A DNA stretch of 64,000 bases, from contig NZ_CP015098.1 of NCBI RefSeq assembly GCF_001611795.1, positions 7,440,001 to 7,504,000 of the forward strand, in the 5' to 3' direction. A program made the position numbers and the translations under genes. Source of the DNA: Streptomyces qaidamensis (GTDB lineage Bacteria; Actinomycetota; Actinomycetes; Streptomycetales; Streptomycetaceae). The notes under the pieces are model-generated. The model was not told the DNA's origin. It saw only the letters and a program-made list of their open reading frames with translations, and made no database searches. Positions 56,615-64,000 of this stretch are shown here, in pieces (within the stretch, counting starts at the first letter, position 1; each line of letters begins with the position of its first letter).

Positions 56615-56980
56615 TCAGTCCTGCGGTGCGACGCGGATACGGTTCCCGTCCGGATCGGCTGCGAGGAAGGTCAGCCCGAACCCCGCATCATGAGGCTCGC
56701 GCAGGATCGTGACCCCCTTGGACTGCCACTGCTCAAAGGTCGCGTTGAGCTCGTCGGGTCCACCGTCGATGGCCAGGCAAACCTCACTGGTGCGCGGGAT
56801 GTCCGGTGACAGATGCTCGAACTGGCCAGACCACAGACCGAGGTCAGCGCCTGGCCCGAGGTCGAAGGTGATGTATCCCGGAGTCTCGAACGAGGGGCTC
56901 ATGCCGAGGAGGTCGCCGTAGAAACGAGCTGCGGTGGGAGCGTCGTTCACGTAGACGATGGACACGACGGATGTGGTCAT
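56615..56980 (-). CDS. VOC (glyoxalase/bleomycin-resistance) family protein
   Basis: A 121-residue single-chain VOC protein with two beta-alpha-beta-beta-beta repeats: SIVYVNDAPTAARFYGDLLGM at the start, and GFGLTFLAADPDGNRIRV near the end. The pattern is typical of small dimeric VOC proteins that bind drugs or act as lyases or dioxygenases; no function can be assigned. It is divergent from a WYL regulator 92 bases away, a common arrangement in which the regulator controls the VOC gene. Confidence 0.88.
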   Translation of the reverse strand: MTTSVVSIVYVNDAPTAARFYGDLLGMSPSFETPGYITFDLGPGADLGLWSGQFEHLSPDIPRTSEVCLAIDGGPDELNATFEQWQSKGVTILREPHDAGFGLTFLAADPDGNRIRVAPQD

Positions 56981-57072
56981 GGTTGTTCCTTCTCACAGGT
57001 GGTAGGTACGCATCCACCAGCCTGAGCGGGATATGCGCCGCATCGTGTCGCAATTCCTGAAAAAGTTGGTGT

Positions 57073-58038
57073 GTGACCCCAGACCGCTTCTTCGCCCTGA
57101 TGCTGCTCCTCGAATCGAGGGATGCCGTGACTACACAGGAACTTGCCTCGGCGCTCGGGGTATCCCTTCGAACCATCACCCGGGATCTGAACTGGCTCCG
57201 TGACGCCGGTCTGCCGGTGTCCGCACACCGGGGTCGCCTCGGAGGCGTGACCATGCTGCCCGGGTCCGGGCTCGACCTCACGCGGCTCACACCGGGCGAG
57301 CGTGATCATCTGTCGCTCACCGGGCTGGATGAGAAGCAACGTGCGGAGCTCAACGTATCGGTTGAAAGCCAGCGCGCGCTCTCCAAGATCGTCGCTACAC
57401 AGTCACGTCGAGTTCATGAGCTCCTGCCGCTCACCGACGTAGTGCACGTGGACAGCCGTCCCTGGCTCCAGGAACATACGTCCGGCACGACTCCGGCTTC
57501 GCTGATCGGCGCAGTGCGGCGAGGTCGCCGACTACGGATCGAGTACGACAGCCGACGCGAATCATGCCCACGCCACCCGGTCGTGGATCCCTACGGGCTG
57601 TTCGCCAAGGCCGGCACCTGGTACCTCGTCGCCGACTGTGCCCGCGTGCCACGGATGTACCGACTCGAACGGATCACGACGTGGAAAGAAGTCGACCAGC
57701 CACGCCGGATCCGCGAGAACCAGACCCTGGCCACCGTCGCTGCAGCGCTCATTGAGCAGTGGGAACACAACCACGCGATAGAGGTCAGCGCCACCATCGA
57801 CCAGACGCAGATCGATCGAGCGCAACGGATCTTCGGCCAACGCCTCGTCCGGGGCGACCATGAAGAATCCGCCACCGGCCACAAGGTGACGATCCGCTTC
57901 CTGCATCTGGAGGACGTGCGAGCACTACTGCCGTTCGGGAGCGCCATCACTGTGCACGGCCCCACCGAAGCCAGGGATCACCTCCGCGACCTCGCCACCA
58001 ATCTTGCCCACCACTATGCGCCGTCACCAACGTCCTGA
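57073..58038 (+). CDS. HTH (DeoR-like) and WYL-domain transcriptional regulator
   Basis: A 321-residue regulator. An N-terminal winged helix-turn-helix (DAVTTQELASALGVSLRTITRD) is followed by a WYL domain around residues 140-220 (LRIEYDSR, VDPYGLFAKAGTWYLVA, YRLERI) and a WCX-type C-terminal domain (VTIRFLHLEDVRALLPFG). WYL proteins bind small ligands or nucleic acids. The GTG at 57,073 gives a normal start. It is divergent from the VOC gene and probably regulates it. Confidence 0.9.
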   Translation: MTPDRFFALMLLLESRDAVTTQELASALGVSLRTITRDLNWLRDAGLPVSAHRGRLGGVTMLPGSGLDLTRLTPGERDHLSLTGLDEKQRAELNVSVESQRALSKIVATQSRRVHELLPLTDVVHVDSRPWLQEHTSGTTPASLIGAVRRGRRLRIEYDSRRESCPRHPVVDPYGLFAKAGTWYLVADCARVPRMYRLERITTWKEVDQPRRIRENQTLATVAAALIEQWEHNHAIEVSATIDQTQIDRAQRIFGQRLVRGDHEESATGHKVTIRFLHLEDVRALLPFGSAITVHGPTEARDHLRDLATNLAHHYAPSPTS

Positions 58039-58067
58039 CCCGCAACAGCTAGTAGTTGCGAACGTGG

Positions 58068-58604
58068 CTACTTGCGCACGTGGAAGCGCAGCATGGTGAC
58101 CCCGCCCGACTGGACGTTGCTGAACGGTTCCAGGTCGATCCGGTCGAGGCCCGGCGGCGCGAAGCGGACGCCGTCGCCGAGCAGCACCGGCAGCACGTAC
58201 ACCAGGATCTCGTCGACGAGGCCGCGCTGTAGGCACTGGGCGGCCACGTCGGCGCCGAGGATCTCCAGGTTCTTGTCGCCGGCGGCGCGGCGTGCCGTGG
58301 CCACGGCTTCCTCGATGTCGCAGGTGAGGAAGGTGACGTTGGGGTCCAGCTCGTCGGGCGGGCGGTGGGTGAGGACGAACTGCGCCCCGCCGTCGTAGCC
58401 GGGGTTCTCGTCGGACATGCGCTTGCCGACCTCGTACGTGCCCCGGCCGATGAGCATGGCGCCCGTGGCCGCCATGACCTCCGGGAACGTCGTCGACGTC
58501 ATGTGCTCGAAGATCCAGTCCATCGTGTGGCCGGGACCGGCGATGAACCCATCGAGGGACATCACCCTGTTCACGACCACTTTGCCGGTGCTCGCATCCG
58601 TCAT
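58068..58604 (-). CDS. Dihydrofolate-reductase-like protein (RibD C-terminal family)
   Basis: A 178-residue protein of the RibD/DHFR-like fold. It begins with VVVNRVMSLDGFIAGPG, contains MLIGRGTYEVGKRM for NADPH binding, and ends with VDEILVYVLPVLLGDGVRFF-like strands (VLLGDGVRF). These stand-alone proteins are usually annotated as dihydrofolate reductase family, but most are not folate enzymes. It converges with the WYL regulator gene. It has no apparent link to the NRPS cluster. Confidence 0.9.
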   Translation of the reverse strand: MTDASTGKVVVNRVMSLDGFIAGPGHTMDWIFEHMTSTTFPEVMAATGAMLIGRGTYEVGKRMSDENPGYDGGAQFVLTHRPPDELDPNVTFLTCDIEEAVATARRAAGDKNLEILGADVAAQCLQRGLVDEILVYVLPVLLGDGVRFAPPGLDRIDLEPFSNVQSGGVTMLRFHVRK

Positions 58605-58650
58605 GCGTCTTCTCCAAGCAGGCGGAGGGCCGGGATCGCATCATAGGTCG

Positions 58651-59148
58651 GTGAGCAACATCTTCTCCGGCGGTAACCACGACCTGGACCTGTCCAATGG
58701 CGCCACCGCGGTGTTCATCGACGTGCTGATGCTGGCCGTGTCCGATCTCGCCTCCGAGGACTGGGACTTCCGCTTCGCGGCGCTGCTGACCCTGCAGGAC
58801 CAGAACGTCATGGGGCGCGGTGCCGTCGGGTTCGACCTGGCGGAGTTCGACTGGGGTGCGACGGAGCGGGAACGCGCCCGCGCGAAGGACTTCGTGCTAC
58901 GTGCCACAGCACTCGCGGCGAGCGGACATCGCTGGAGCGAGCTGGGCTACCACCCGCCCCGCGTGCATGACTGCCTGCACCGCTTCACGACCATGGTGGA
59001 GTCCTGCACCCCACCCGCCGACAGCAGCGCCGCACGCGGCTTCCCCGGCCCGGACGAGGCCGCGATGGCCTCCTGCGTGTGCCACCGCGTCGTCAGCGCG
59101 CTCCCGCTCTGGGACGGCTGCTTCCTCTGCAATCGGCCGCAGTACTAG
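58651..59148 (+). CDS. Hypothetical soluble protein
   Basis: A 165-residue protein, not recognised. It is acidic and Trp-containing, with a predicted mainly helical middle (FAALLTLQDQNVMG, RARAKDFVLRATALAA) and a Cys-rich end (CVCHRVVSA, CFLCN). The GTG start follows AGGTCG. Its TAG stop is part of the CTAG target site of the IS5-family element that follows. The same TAG would exist without the insertion, so the protein is not truncated. Confidence 0.55.
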   Translation: MSNIFSGGNHDLDLSNGATAVFIDVLMLAVSDLASEDWDFRFAALLTLQDQNVMGRGAVGFDLAEFDWGATERERARAKDFVLRATALAASGHRWSELGYHPPRVHDCLHRFTTMVESCTPPADSSAARGFPGPDEAAMASCVCHRVVSALPLWDGCFLCNRPQY

Positions 59149-60044
59149 GCCATTTCGTTTGGATCAGACGGTCGTTGGTCCGGGTGTGCCGTTGACTGAT
59201 GCGCAGTGGGCGCGGATCGAGCCGTTGCTCCCGGACCGGACGCCGAAGCGGGGTGGCCGCTGGCGGGATCATCGTGAGGTGATCGACGCGATCGCCTTCA
59301 AGTTCCAGACCGGTACTCAGTGGGTGCACCTGCCGGAGAAGTACGGCAACTGGCGGGGCGTCTACAACCGGCTGCGAATGTGGGCCGTCGACGGCACCTG
59401 GGAGCGGGTGTTCACCGCGCTGGTCGCTCAGGCAGACGCCGACGAAGACCTCGACTGGGCCGTCTCGGTCGACTCGACCATCGTGCGCGCACACCAGCGC
59501 GCGGCCGGAGCCCGCAAAAAGGGGCCCCGGCCGGCGAGCCGGACGATCACGCCATCGGCCGGTCCCGCGGCGGACTGACCACGAAGATCCACCTCGCGGC
59601 CGACGGCCGGTGCCGACCACTGGCGTTCGTCCTCACCGCCGGTCAGGCCGGCGACGCACCCGCTTTCACGGACGTCATGTCCCGCCTGCGCGTTCCCCGC
59701 CCTTCTGGACGGCCCCGTACCCGGCCGGACCTGGTCCTGGGCGACAAGGCGTACTCCTCCCGCGCGATCCGCGACCACCTGCGCAGACGTGGCATCCGCG
59801 CGGTGATTCCGGAACGCGCCGACCAGCAGCCAGCCGGCGGCAGCGCGGACAGGCGGGCGGCAGACCGCCGGCCTTCGACCGCGAGGCATACAAGCAGCGC
59901 AACACCGTCGAGCGGTGCATCAACCGCCTGAAGCAGTGGCGCGGCATCGCCACCCGCTACGAGAAGACCGCGACCATCTACCTCGCCGGACTTCACATCG
60001 CGGGCATCTTCCTCTGGTCCGCCCGCTGATCCAAACGAAACCGC
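59149..60044 (+). mobile_element. IS5-family (IS427-like) insertion sequence with CTAG target duplication
   Basis: An 896-bp element. The terminal inverted repeats are GCCATTTCGTTTGGATCAGA at 59,149-59,168, against GCGGTTTCGTTTGGATCAGC as the complement of 60,025-60,044 (17 of 20 match). CTAG directly flanks both ends (59,145-59,148 and 60,045-60,048). It contains one rightward transposase split over three frames; the first change sits on a slippery heptamer and may be programmed. Confidence 0.85.
59186..60029 (+). pseudogene. IS5-family transposase: probable programmed -1 shift plus one lesion
   Basis: OrfA-like part: PLTDAQWARIEPLLPD, WVHLPEKYGNWRGVYNRL, then the first catalytic Asp in SVDSTIVRAHQ. 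At 59,515-59,521 the heptamer C AAA AAG lies in the zero frame, and the match continues in the -1 frame (GLTTKIHLAADGR, VLGDKAYSSRAIRDHL, VIPER). Such shifting is normal for this IS group. A second change of frame between about 59,840 and 59,870 leads to AFDREAYKQRNTVERCINRLKQWRG, with the last catalytic Glu. The second change is not a known slippery site and probably inactivates the gene. Confidence 0.75.
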
Positions 60045-60081
60045 CTAGCCCGACTCGATTCCACATTAAGCGGAATCTACC

Positions 60082-60420
60082 GGCGGACTTTCCGCCGTTT
60101 CGGCGGGTGCATGCCTTCGCCCGCCGCTGGCAGGTCAGCGTGCTGCTGACCGAACTGCACGACCGGCTGCGCGATGCGGTCCGGGTCAAGGAGGGCCGCA
60201 AGATCGATCCGACGGCGGCGATCGTGGACGCCCGGTCGCTGCGGGCGGCGGCAAGCGTGCCGTGCACCACGTCGGGCTGGGACGCTGGGAAGAAGGTGGG
60301 CGGCCGTAAGCGGCACCTGGCTGTGGACGCGCTGGGGTTGCTGCTGCTCGTGGTGCTGGTGACGGCGGCGAGCGTGCAGGACCGCAATGCGGACGTGCCG
60401 CTGCTGTCCCGGCTTCTTGA
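60082..60420 (+). pseudogene. Internal fragment of a second IS5-type transposase
   Basis: The middle of a different IS5-related transposase: LPADFPPFRRVHAFARRWQ, VKEGRKIDPTAAIVDARSL, KKVGGRKRHLAVDALGLLL and AASVQDRNADVPLL. Its start and end are both missing and no terminal repeats are visible. It begins immediately after the intact-ended IS5 element. Confidence 0.75.
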
Positions 60421-60580
60421 GCGCCTTGTGCAGCTCGCTCTCGCCCGCTGTCTCGGACACCTCGCCCCTGACATGCCGGGCGTGGTAGCGGCCGTTCTTC
60501 TCGACGATGGTCATGAACCCGGGGCAGACGGTCCCGTATCCATGGGCCCCGAGGCAGTAGAGAAGGTCGGGCTTGTCGAG
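60410..60580 (-). pseudogene. Fragment of an unidentified leftward protein
   Basis: About 55 codons with protein-like composition (LDKPDLLYCLGAHGYGTVC, TIVEKNGRYHARHVRGEV, ESELHKALKK) lie between two transposase fragments. The family is not recognised. No start or stop can be assigned. Confidence 0.3.
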
Positions 60581-60589
60581 CGTTCCTCG

Positions 60590-60790
60590 GGACGCAGGCA
60601 ATTCCGTCGCCTCAACCGCGGCGGCGACCGGCAGGCCAACGCCGCGCTTCACCGCATCGTGTTCACCCGCCTGCGGGTCGACCCGCGCACTCAGGACTAC
60701 TACGAGCGGCGGATCAAGGAGGCAAGACGCGGCGCGAAATCGTCCGCTGCCTCAATAGCTACGCGGCCCGGAGGTCTTCCACCTGGTAAA
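60590..60790 (+). pseudogene. IS110-family transposase, C-terminal remnant
   Basis: RLNRGGDRQANAALHRIVF, RVDPRTQDYYERR and a frame-changed tail (EIVRCLNSYAAR) match the C-terminal region of IS110/IS116-type transposases. The catalytic N-terminal part is absent. Confidence 0.65.
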
Positions 60791-60850
60791 ACAGCTACAG
60801 CCAGCCCCCCGCTCATAGGGGCTGTCGTGACAGATGAGAGGCTCAGACGG

Positions 60851-60955
60851 GTGAGCGAGACACCACCGAACACCCTGCAATACCGCTTTGACGGGCCAGA
60901 AGAGGCTCCCGTCCTGATCCTGGGTCCCTCACTGGGTACCACATGGCACATGTCG
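60851..60955 (+). pseudogene. PcaD-like (3-oxoadipate enol-lactonase) N-terminal remnant
   Basis: A GTG opens about 35 codons (LQYRFDGPEEAPVLILGPSL, GTTWHM) typical of the first strand and oxyanion loop of 3-oxoadipate enol-lactonase. The match then breaks off at WHM. No nucleophile elbow or later part is present. Confidence 0.55.
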
Positions 60956-61133
60956 TGGAAACCGTCTTTGGGCGTCCACGCGGTCCGGAACGACACCGTT
61001 TGCGCAGGCAGATTCCCCCACTGAGTGGATCTTGCCGCGTGCCGTGCAAGCCCGCTGGTCAGACGTACTGCGGGTGCCTTCGCGTGAGGCGGCGGCGCGT
61101 GCAATTCGGCTGACCACGGACAGCGTGGCCGAT

Positions 61134-61252
61134 GGGGGGGGGGGTGGGGCCACTGATTCCGGGGTGTGGGGCGAGCAGGGCTTTAAGGGGGAGGCCGTGA
61201 CCTGGTAGTTCCGTTACGTGCGGGAGGCCCCGTGGGGGGGGGGGGGGGGGGG
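61134..61252. repeat. Two long poly-G tracts
   Basis: G runs of 11 (61,134-61,144) and 19 (61,234-61,252) lie within 120 bases. Between about 61,025 and 61,306 no gene is supported. The runs may be real, or they may be base-calling or assembly artefacts. Confidence 0.7.
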
Positions 61253-61306
61253 ATGTGTGCTCGGACGCGGTCCGGATGTCCGTTCCATGAGGATAGTCCC
61301 TATGCG

Positions 61307-61480
61307 TTACGGAATATGAGCTGACGGAAGCTGCCAGTCCGTAGCAGCCGTGTGTCTGGGAAGCGTGAGCGCGAGCAGTGCGACGAGTGCGAGCAGGACT
61401 GTGCTGAAGATCAGCGTGTGCTGGAAGGCGGAGAGGTAGGCCTCGGGGTTCTGGGGCGGGGAGGTGAGGTTGAGAGCGAT
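61307..61480 (-). pseudogene. MFS transporter C-terminal remnant
   Basis: The last about 58 codons read as the end of a DHA2-type efflux protein: NPEAYLSAFQHTLIFSTVLL, a hydrophobic helix, then a short polar tail. The upstream part of the gene is missing; the frame before it is low-complexity shadow. It differs from the intact MFS gene at 62,472-63,941. From 61,481 to 61,707 nothing else is seen. Confidence 0.6.
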
Positions 61481-61707
61481 GACAGCGAGCGGAGGAGACC
61501 GGTGATTCGGCGGCGGACCATCGTCACCAGCACGTCGTGCTCCAGCCGGAGCTGGTGGTGCGGCGGTCCAGCATGGGCGGACGGCCTTCCCGTCCACCGC
61601 GGCAGGCGCCTGCCTGACGGCTCGGCGAGACGCCCGACCGGCCCCTCTCGCCCAGCCGTACTCGTCGCATCCCGGCCAGCCCGAGCTCGGTGACGGTCCC
61701 AACGGGT

Positions 61708-62475
61708 TCAGACCGCGGACCAACCGCCGTCCACGGGCAGCACGACACCGCTGATGTTGCTCGCCGCGTCGGAGGCGAGGAACACGATGGCCGCGGCCTG
61801 GGTCTCGGCGGCGGCCGGCTGTCCGACATTGCCCATGTACGACGCCAGGGTCTGCGGGCCGAGGGCCTCGGGGTCCGCGCTGAGCTGGATGCCGGTGATG
61901 GTGCCTCCCGGGGCGATTGCGTTCGCGCGGATGCCCGAGGAGCGATACATGACCGCCAGCGACTTGGTCAGGCCGACGATTCCGTGCTTGGCGGCCGTAT
62001 ACGCGGCGCCGGCGGCCGATCCGCGCAGGGACGCCTCCGAGGCGGTGAACATGATGGAGCCGCGCCCGGCCTGCAGCATGTGCGGCAGTGCGGCCCGGGT
62101 GAGGAGGAACGGGGCGGTCAGGTTGATGCGTATCAGCCGTTCCCACTCGGCGTCGCTGACGTCGGCGACCGCGGACATGCTGTCCATGATCCCGGCGTTG
62201 TTGACGAGGACGTCGATGCTGCCGAACGACTTCAGGGTTGTGTCGACGACCGCGTCGACGACGCTCTGGTCGCTCAGGTCGCCGACGACGGCGACCGCGC
62301 TGCCGCCGGCCTGTTCGATCTCCTTGACGACCGCCGCGGCGCCCTCGGCGTTGAGGTCGGCGACGGCCACGTGTGCGCCGCGCGCCGCGAACGCGATCGC
62401 CGTCGCCCGGCCGATGCCGGAGCCGGCTCCGGTGACGATCACGGCTCGGTCCGTGAATTCCTTGATGGTGCTCAT
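61708..62475 (-). CDS. SDR-family oxidoreductase
   Basis: A 255-residue classical short-chain dehydrogenase/reductase: NAD(P)-binding TGAGSGIGRA near residue 17, NNAG near 91, the catalytic Ser within MFTASEASLRG and YTAAKHG (Tyr-x3-Lys) near 160. VADLNAEG after the second strand, with an acidic Asp, favours NAD(H). The ATG overlaps the stop of the upstream MFS gene (ATGA), so the two are translationally coupled. The substrate is unknown. Confidence 0.93.
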   Translation of the reverse strand: MSTIKEFTDRAVIVTGAGSGIGRATAIAFAARGAHVAVADLNAEGAAAVVKEIEQAGGSAVAVVGDLSDQSVVDAVVDTTLKSFGSIDVLVNNAGIMDSMSAVADVSDAEWERLIRINLTAPFLLTRAALPHMLQAGRGSIMFTASEASLRGSAAGAAYTAAKHGIVGLTKSLAVMYRSSGIRANAIAPGGTITGIQLSADPEALGPQTLASYMGNVGQPAAAETQAAAIVFLASDAASNISGVVLPVDGGWSAV

Positions 62476-63941
62476 GAGTTGCTCTCTTTCACATGGGTGG
62501 GGATCTGGCTGGTCTCGGCGGAGACGCCTGTGCTGGTCGAGGGCTGTTCGGCGGGCCTGCGGCAGGGAATGGCGAGGGTGATCAGTGCCGCGAGCAGGGC
62601 TGCGAGCCCGCCGATGAGCAATCCGGTGCGAAAACCGTCCTCGGACGGGATGCTCATCGGTCCGATCGTGACGGTCATCTGGGACAGGACGAGGCCGACC
62701 ACGGCCGAAGAGGCGGAGGTGCCGATGGACCGCATGAGGGCGTTGAAGCCGTTGGCCGCCGCCGTCTCCGTCGCCGGGACGGCGCCCATGATGAGTGCGG
62801 GCATCGCGCCGTACGCGAAGCCGATGCCACCGGAGATGACGATCACCACGGCCATCAGGGTCGCCACGGAGTCCATCAGGTACAGCGAGGCCAGATAGCC
62901 TGCCGCGACGATCAGGCAGCCGGTGAGGAGCGTGACCTTCGGCCCGAACTTCGTGGAGATACGGCCGGCCACGGGTGCCACCGCCATCATCGCGAGTCCG
63001 CCCGGTGCCATCACCAAGCCCGCGACCAGCATCGACTTGCCGAGTCCGTGGCCGGTCCGCTCGGGCAGCTGCAGCAGCTGCGGCACGATGAGCGACGAGG
63101 CCATCATGGAGAAGCCGACGACGACGGAAGCGGCATTGGTCAGGAGGACTTGCGGTCGGGCCGTGGTGCGCAGGTCGACCATCGGTTCCGTGGTGCGCAG
63201 CTCCCACCAGGCCCAGGTAAGCAGGACGATGGTCGCCGTGCCGAAGAGCCCGAGCGTCATGCCACTGCTCCAGCCCCAGTCGGCACCCTTGGACACCGCG
63301 AGGAGCAGTGCCGCCAGGCCAGTGCTGAGCCCCAGGGCTCCCACGAAGTCGAACCCGCTTCCGGCCCTCCCCGGTGACGCCGGAACCGGGAGAATGAGGC
63401 GGATCAGCACCGCCGCGACCAGGCTGAGCACCGCGCTCACCCAGAACAGCGCGCGCCAACTGCCGTACTGGGCCACCGTCGCCGCCAGCGGGAGGCCGAG
63501 CGCGCCGCCGATTCCGAGCGAGGCGCTCATCAGCGCGACGGCGGTGTTGAGCTTCTCCGGCGGCATGATGTCGCGCATCGCGCTGATGCCGAGCGGCACC
63601 AGTCCCGCCCCCATGCCCTGCAGCCCGCGCCCGACGAGCATCAGCGGCAGGGAGGTGGCCACGGCGGCCAGGACAGAACCCGAACAGAGGGGGATCGTGC
63701 AGGCGATCAGCATACGGCGCTTGCCGTGCTGATCACCCAGGCGGCCGGCGATGGGGGTGGCCACGGCAGCGGTCAGCAGCGTGACCGTGACGACCCAGGA
63801 CGCGTTGGACGCGGAGGTGCCGAGGATCTCCGGCAGTTCACCGAGGATCGGCACCACCAAGGTCTGCATGGTCGCGGCCACGATGCCGCCGAAGGCCAGC
63901 ACCGCCACGCCGAGGGTGTGGCTCACTGCGGGCTTGGACAT
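62472..63941 (-). CDS. MFS multidrug transporter, DHA2 (EmrB/QacA) type
   Basis: A 489-residue, about 14-span membrane protein. It has the motif GRLGDQHGKRR after the second helix, GRGLQGMGAGLVPL (motif C-like region) and LGLPLAATVAQYGSWRALFW (family motif). ATG 63,941 follows GGAAGGGG, which is better placed than an ATG nine codons upstream. The C-terminal tail is Ser/Thr-rich. It is probably a proton-driven drug exporter. It runs leftward with the SDR gene as an operon near the window's right edge. Confidence 0.92.
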   Translation of the reverse strand: MSKPAVSHTLGVAVLAFGGIVAATMQTLVVPILGELPEILGTSASNASWVVTVTLLTAAVATPIAGRLGDQHGKRRMLIACTIPLCSGSVLAAVATSLPLMLVGRGLQGMGAGLVPLGISAMRDIMPPEKLNTAVALMSASLGIGGALGLPLAATVAQYGSWRALFWVSAVLSLVAAVLIRLILPVPASPGRAGSGFDFVGALGLSTGLAALLLAVSKGADWGWSSGMTLGLFGTATIVLLTWAWWELRTTEPMVDLRTTARPQVLLTNAASVVVGFSMMASSLIVPQLLQLPERTGHGLGKSMLVAGLVMAPGGLAMMAVAPVAGRISTKFGPKVTLLTGCLIVAAGYLASLYLMDSVATLMAVVIVISGGIGFAYGAMPALIMGAVPATETAAANGFNALMRSIGTSASSAVVGLVLSQMTVTIGPMSIPSEDGFRTGLLIGGLAALLAALITLAIPCRRPAEQPSTSTGVSAETSQIPTHVKESNS

Positions 63942-64000
63942 GTCCGGCCCCTTCCGTCCCTCACTCATGCGGTACCGAGCCGTGTGCTTGAACTTCCCTG

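Overview
The window is high-GC DNA with many GTG starts, 4-base start/stop overlaps (GTGA, ATGA) and C/G-ending codons. It also has a SARP-type regulator with an NB-ARC domain, a Tat-exported glycosidase and large nonribosomal peptide synthetases (NRPS). Together these point to an actinomycete, most likely Streptomyces or a close relative. No rRNA, tRNA or CRISPR array was seen.

Bases 1-53,550 look like one secondary-metabolite cluster, possibly cut at the left edge. The core is three collinear NRPS genes (29,330-51,121) with six modules: C-A-T-C-A-T-E / C-A-T / C-A-T-C-A-T-C-A-T-TE. Hand-read A-domain codes suggest X1, D-Ser, an Ile/Val-like residue, X4, an Ile/Val-like residue, X6. X1 and X4 share a similar code (DAYHSGTAFK and DAYHTGAAFK). 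Around the core are a stand-alone carrier protein, a luciferase-like monooxygenase, a second indole-glycerol-phosphate synthase (trpC), an Asp-hydroxylase-fold dioxygenase, a GH95-like secreted glycosidase, two ABC exporters, a two-component system and a P-type ATPase. A separate leftward operon (6,827-629) encodes a P450, a VioB/RebD-like ferritin-fold imine-dimer synthase and a fused HisC-like aminotransferase/MppJ-like methyltransferase. That operon plus trpC suggests tryptophan- or aromatic-keto-acid chemistry.

The cluster also carries both arylglycine precursor pathways, but each is broken. The 4-hydroxyphenylglycine set keeps an intact hmaS, while hmo and hpgT are joined by an internal deletion and hpgT has an in-frame stop. 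The 3,5-dihydroxyphenylglycine set keeps an intact dpgB, while dpgA has three frameshifts and dpgC is cut off after about 200 codons and joined to a protein-kinase remnant. The NRPS genes stay open over about 22 kb. NRPS3 contains a 1,058-bp duplication that looks exact, covering two condensation domains, whose codon use differs from the surrounding gene.

From about 53,550 to 61,500 is a scrap zone: kinase, phosphotransferase, Cys-rich, transposase, PcaD-like and MFS remnants, two homopolymer G tracts and two insertion sequences. The IS1380-like element (55,162-56,375) and the IS5-family element (59,149-60,044) are each flanked by a CTAG direct repeat. Between and beyond them are ordinary genes: a VOC protein, a WYL regulator, a DHFR-like reductase, a hypothetical protein, and a leftward MFS exporter/SDR pair at the right edge.
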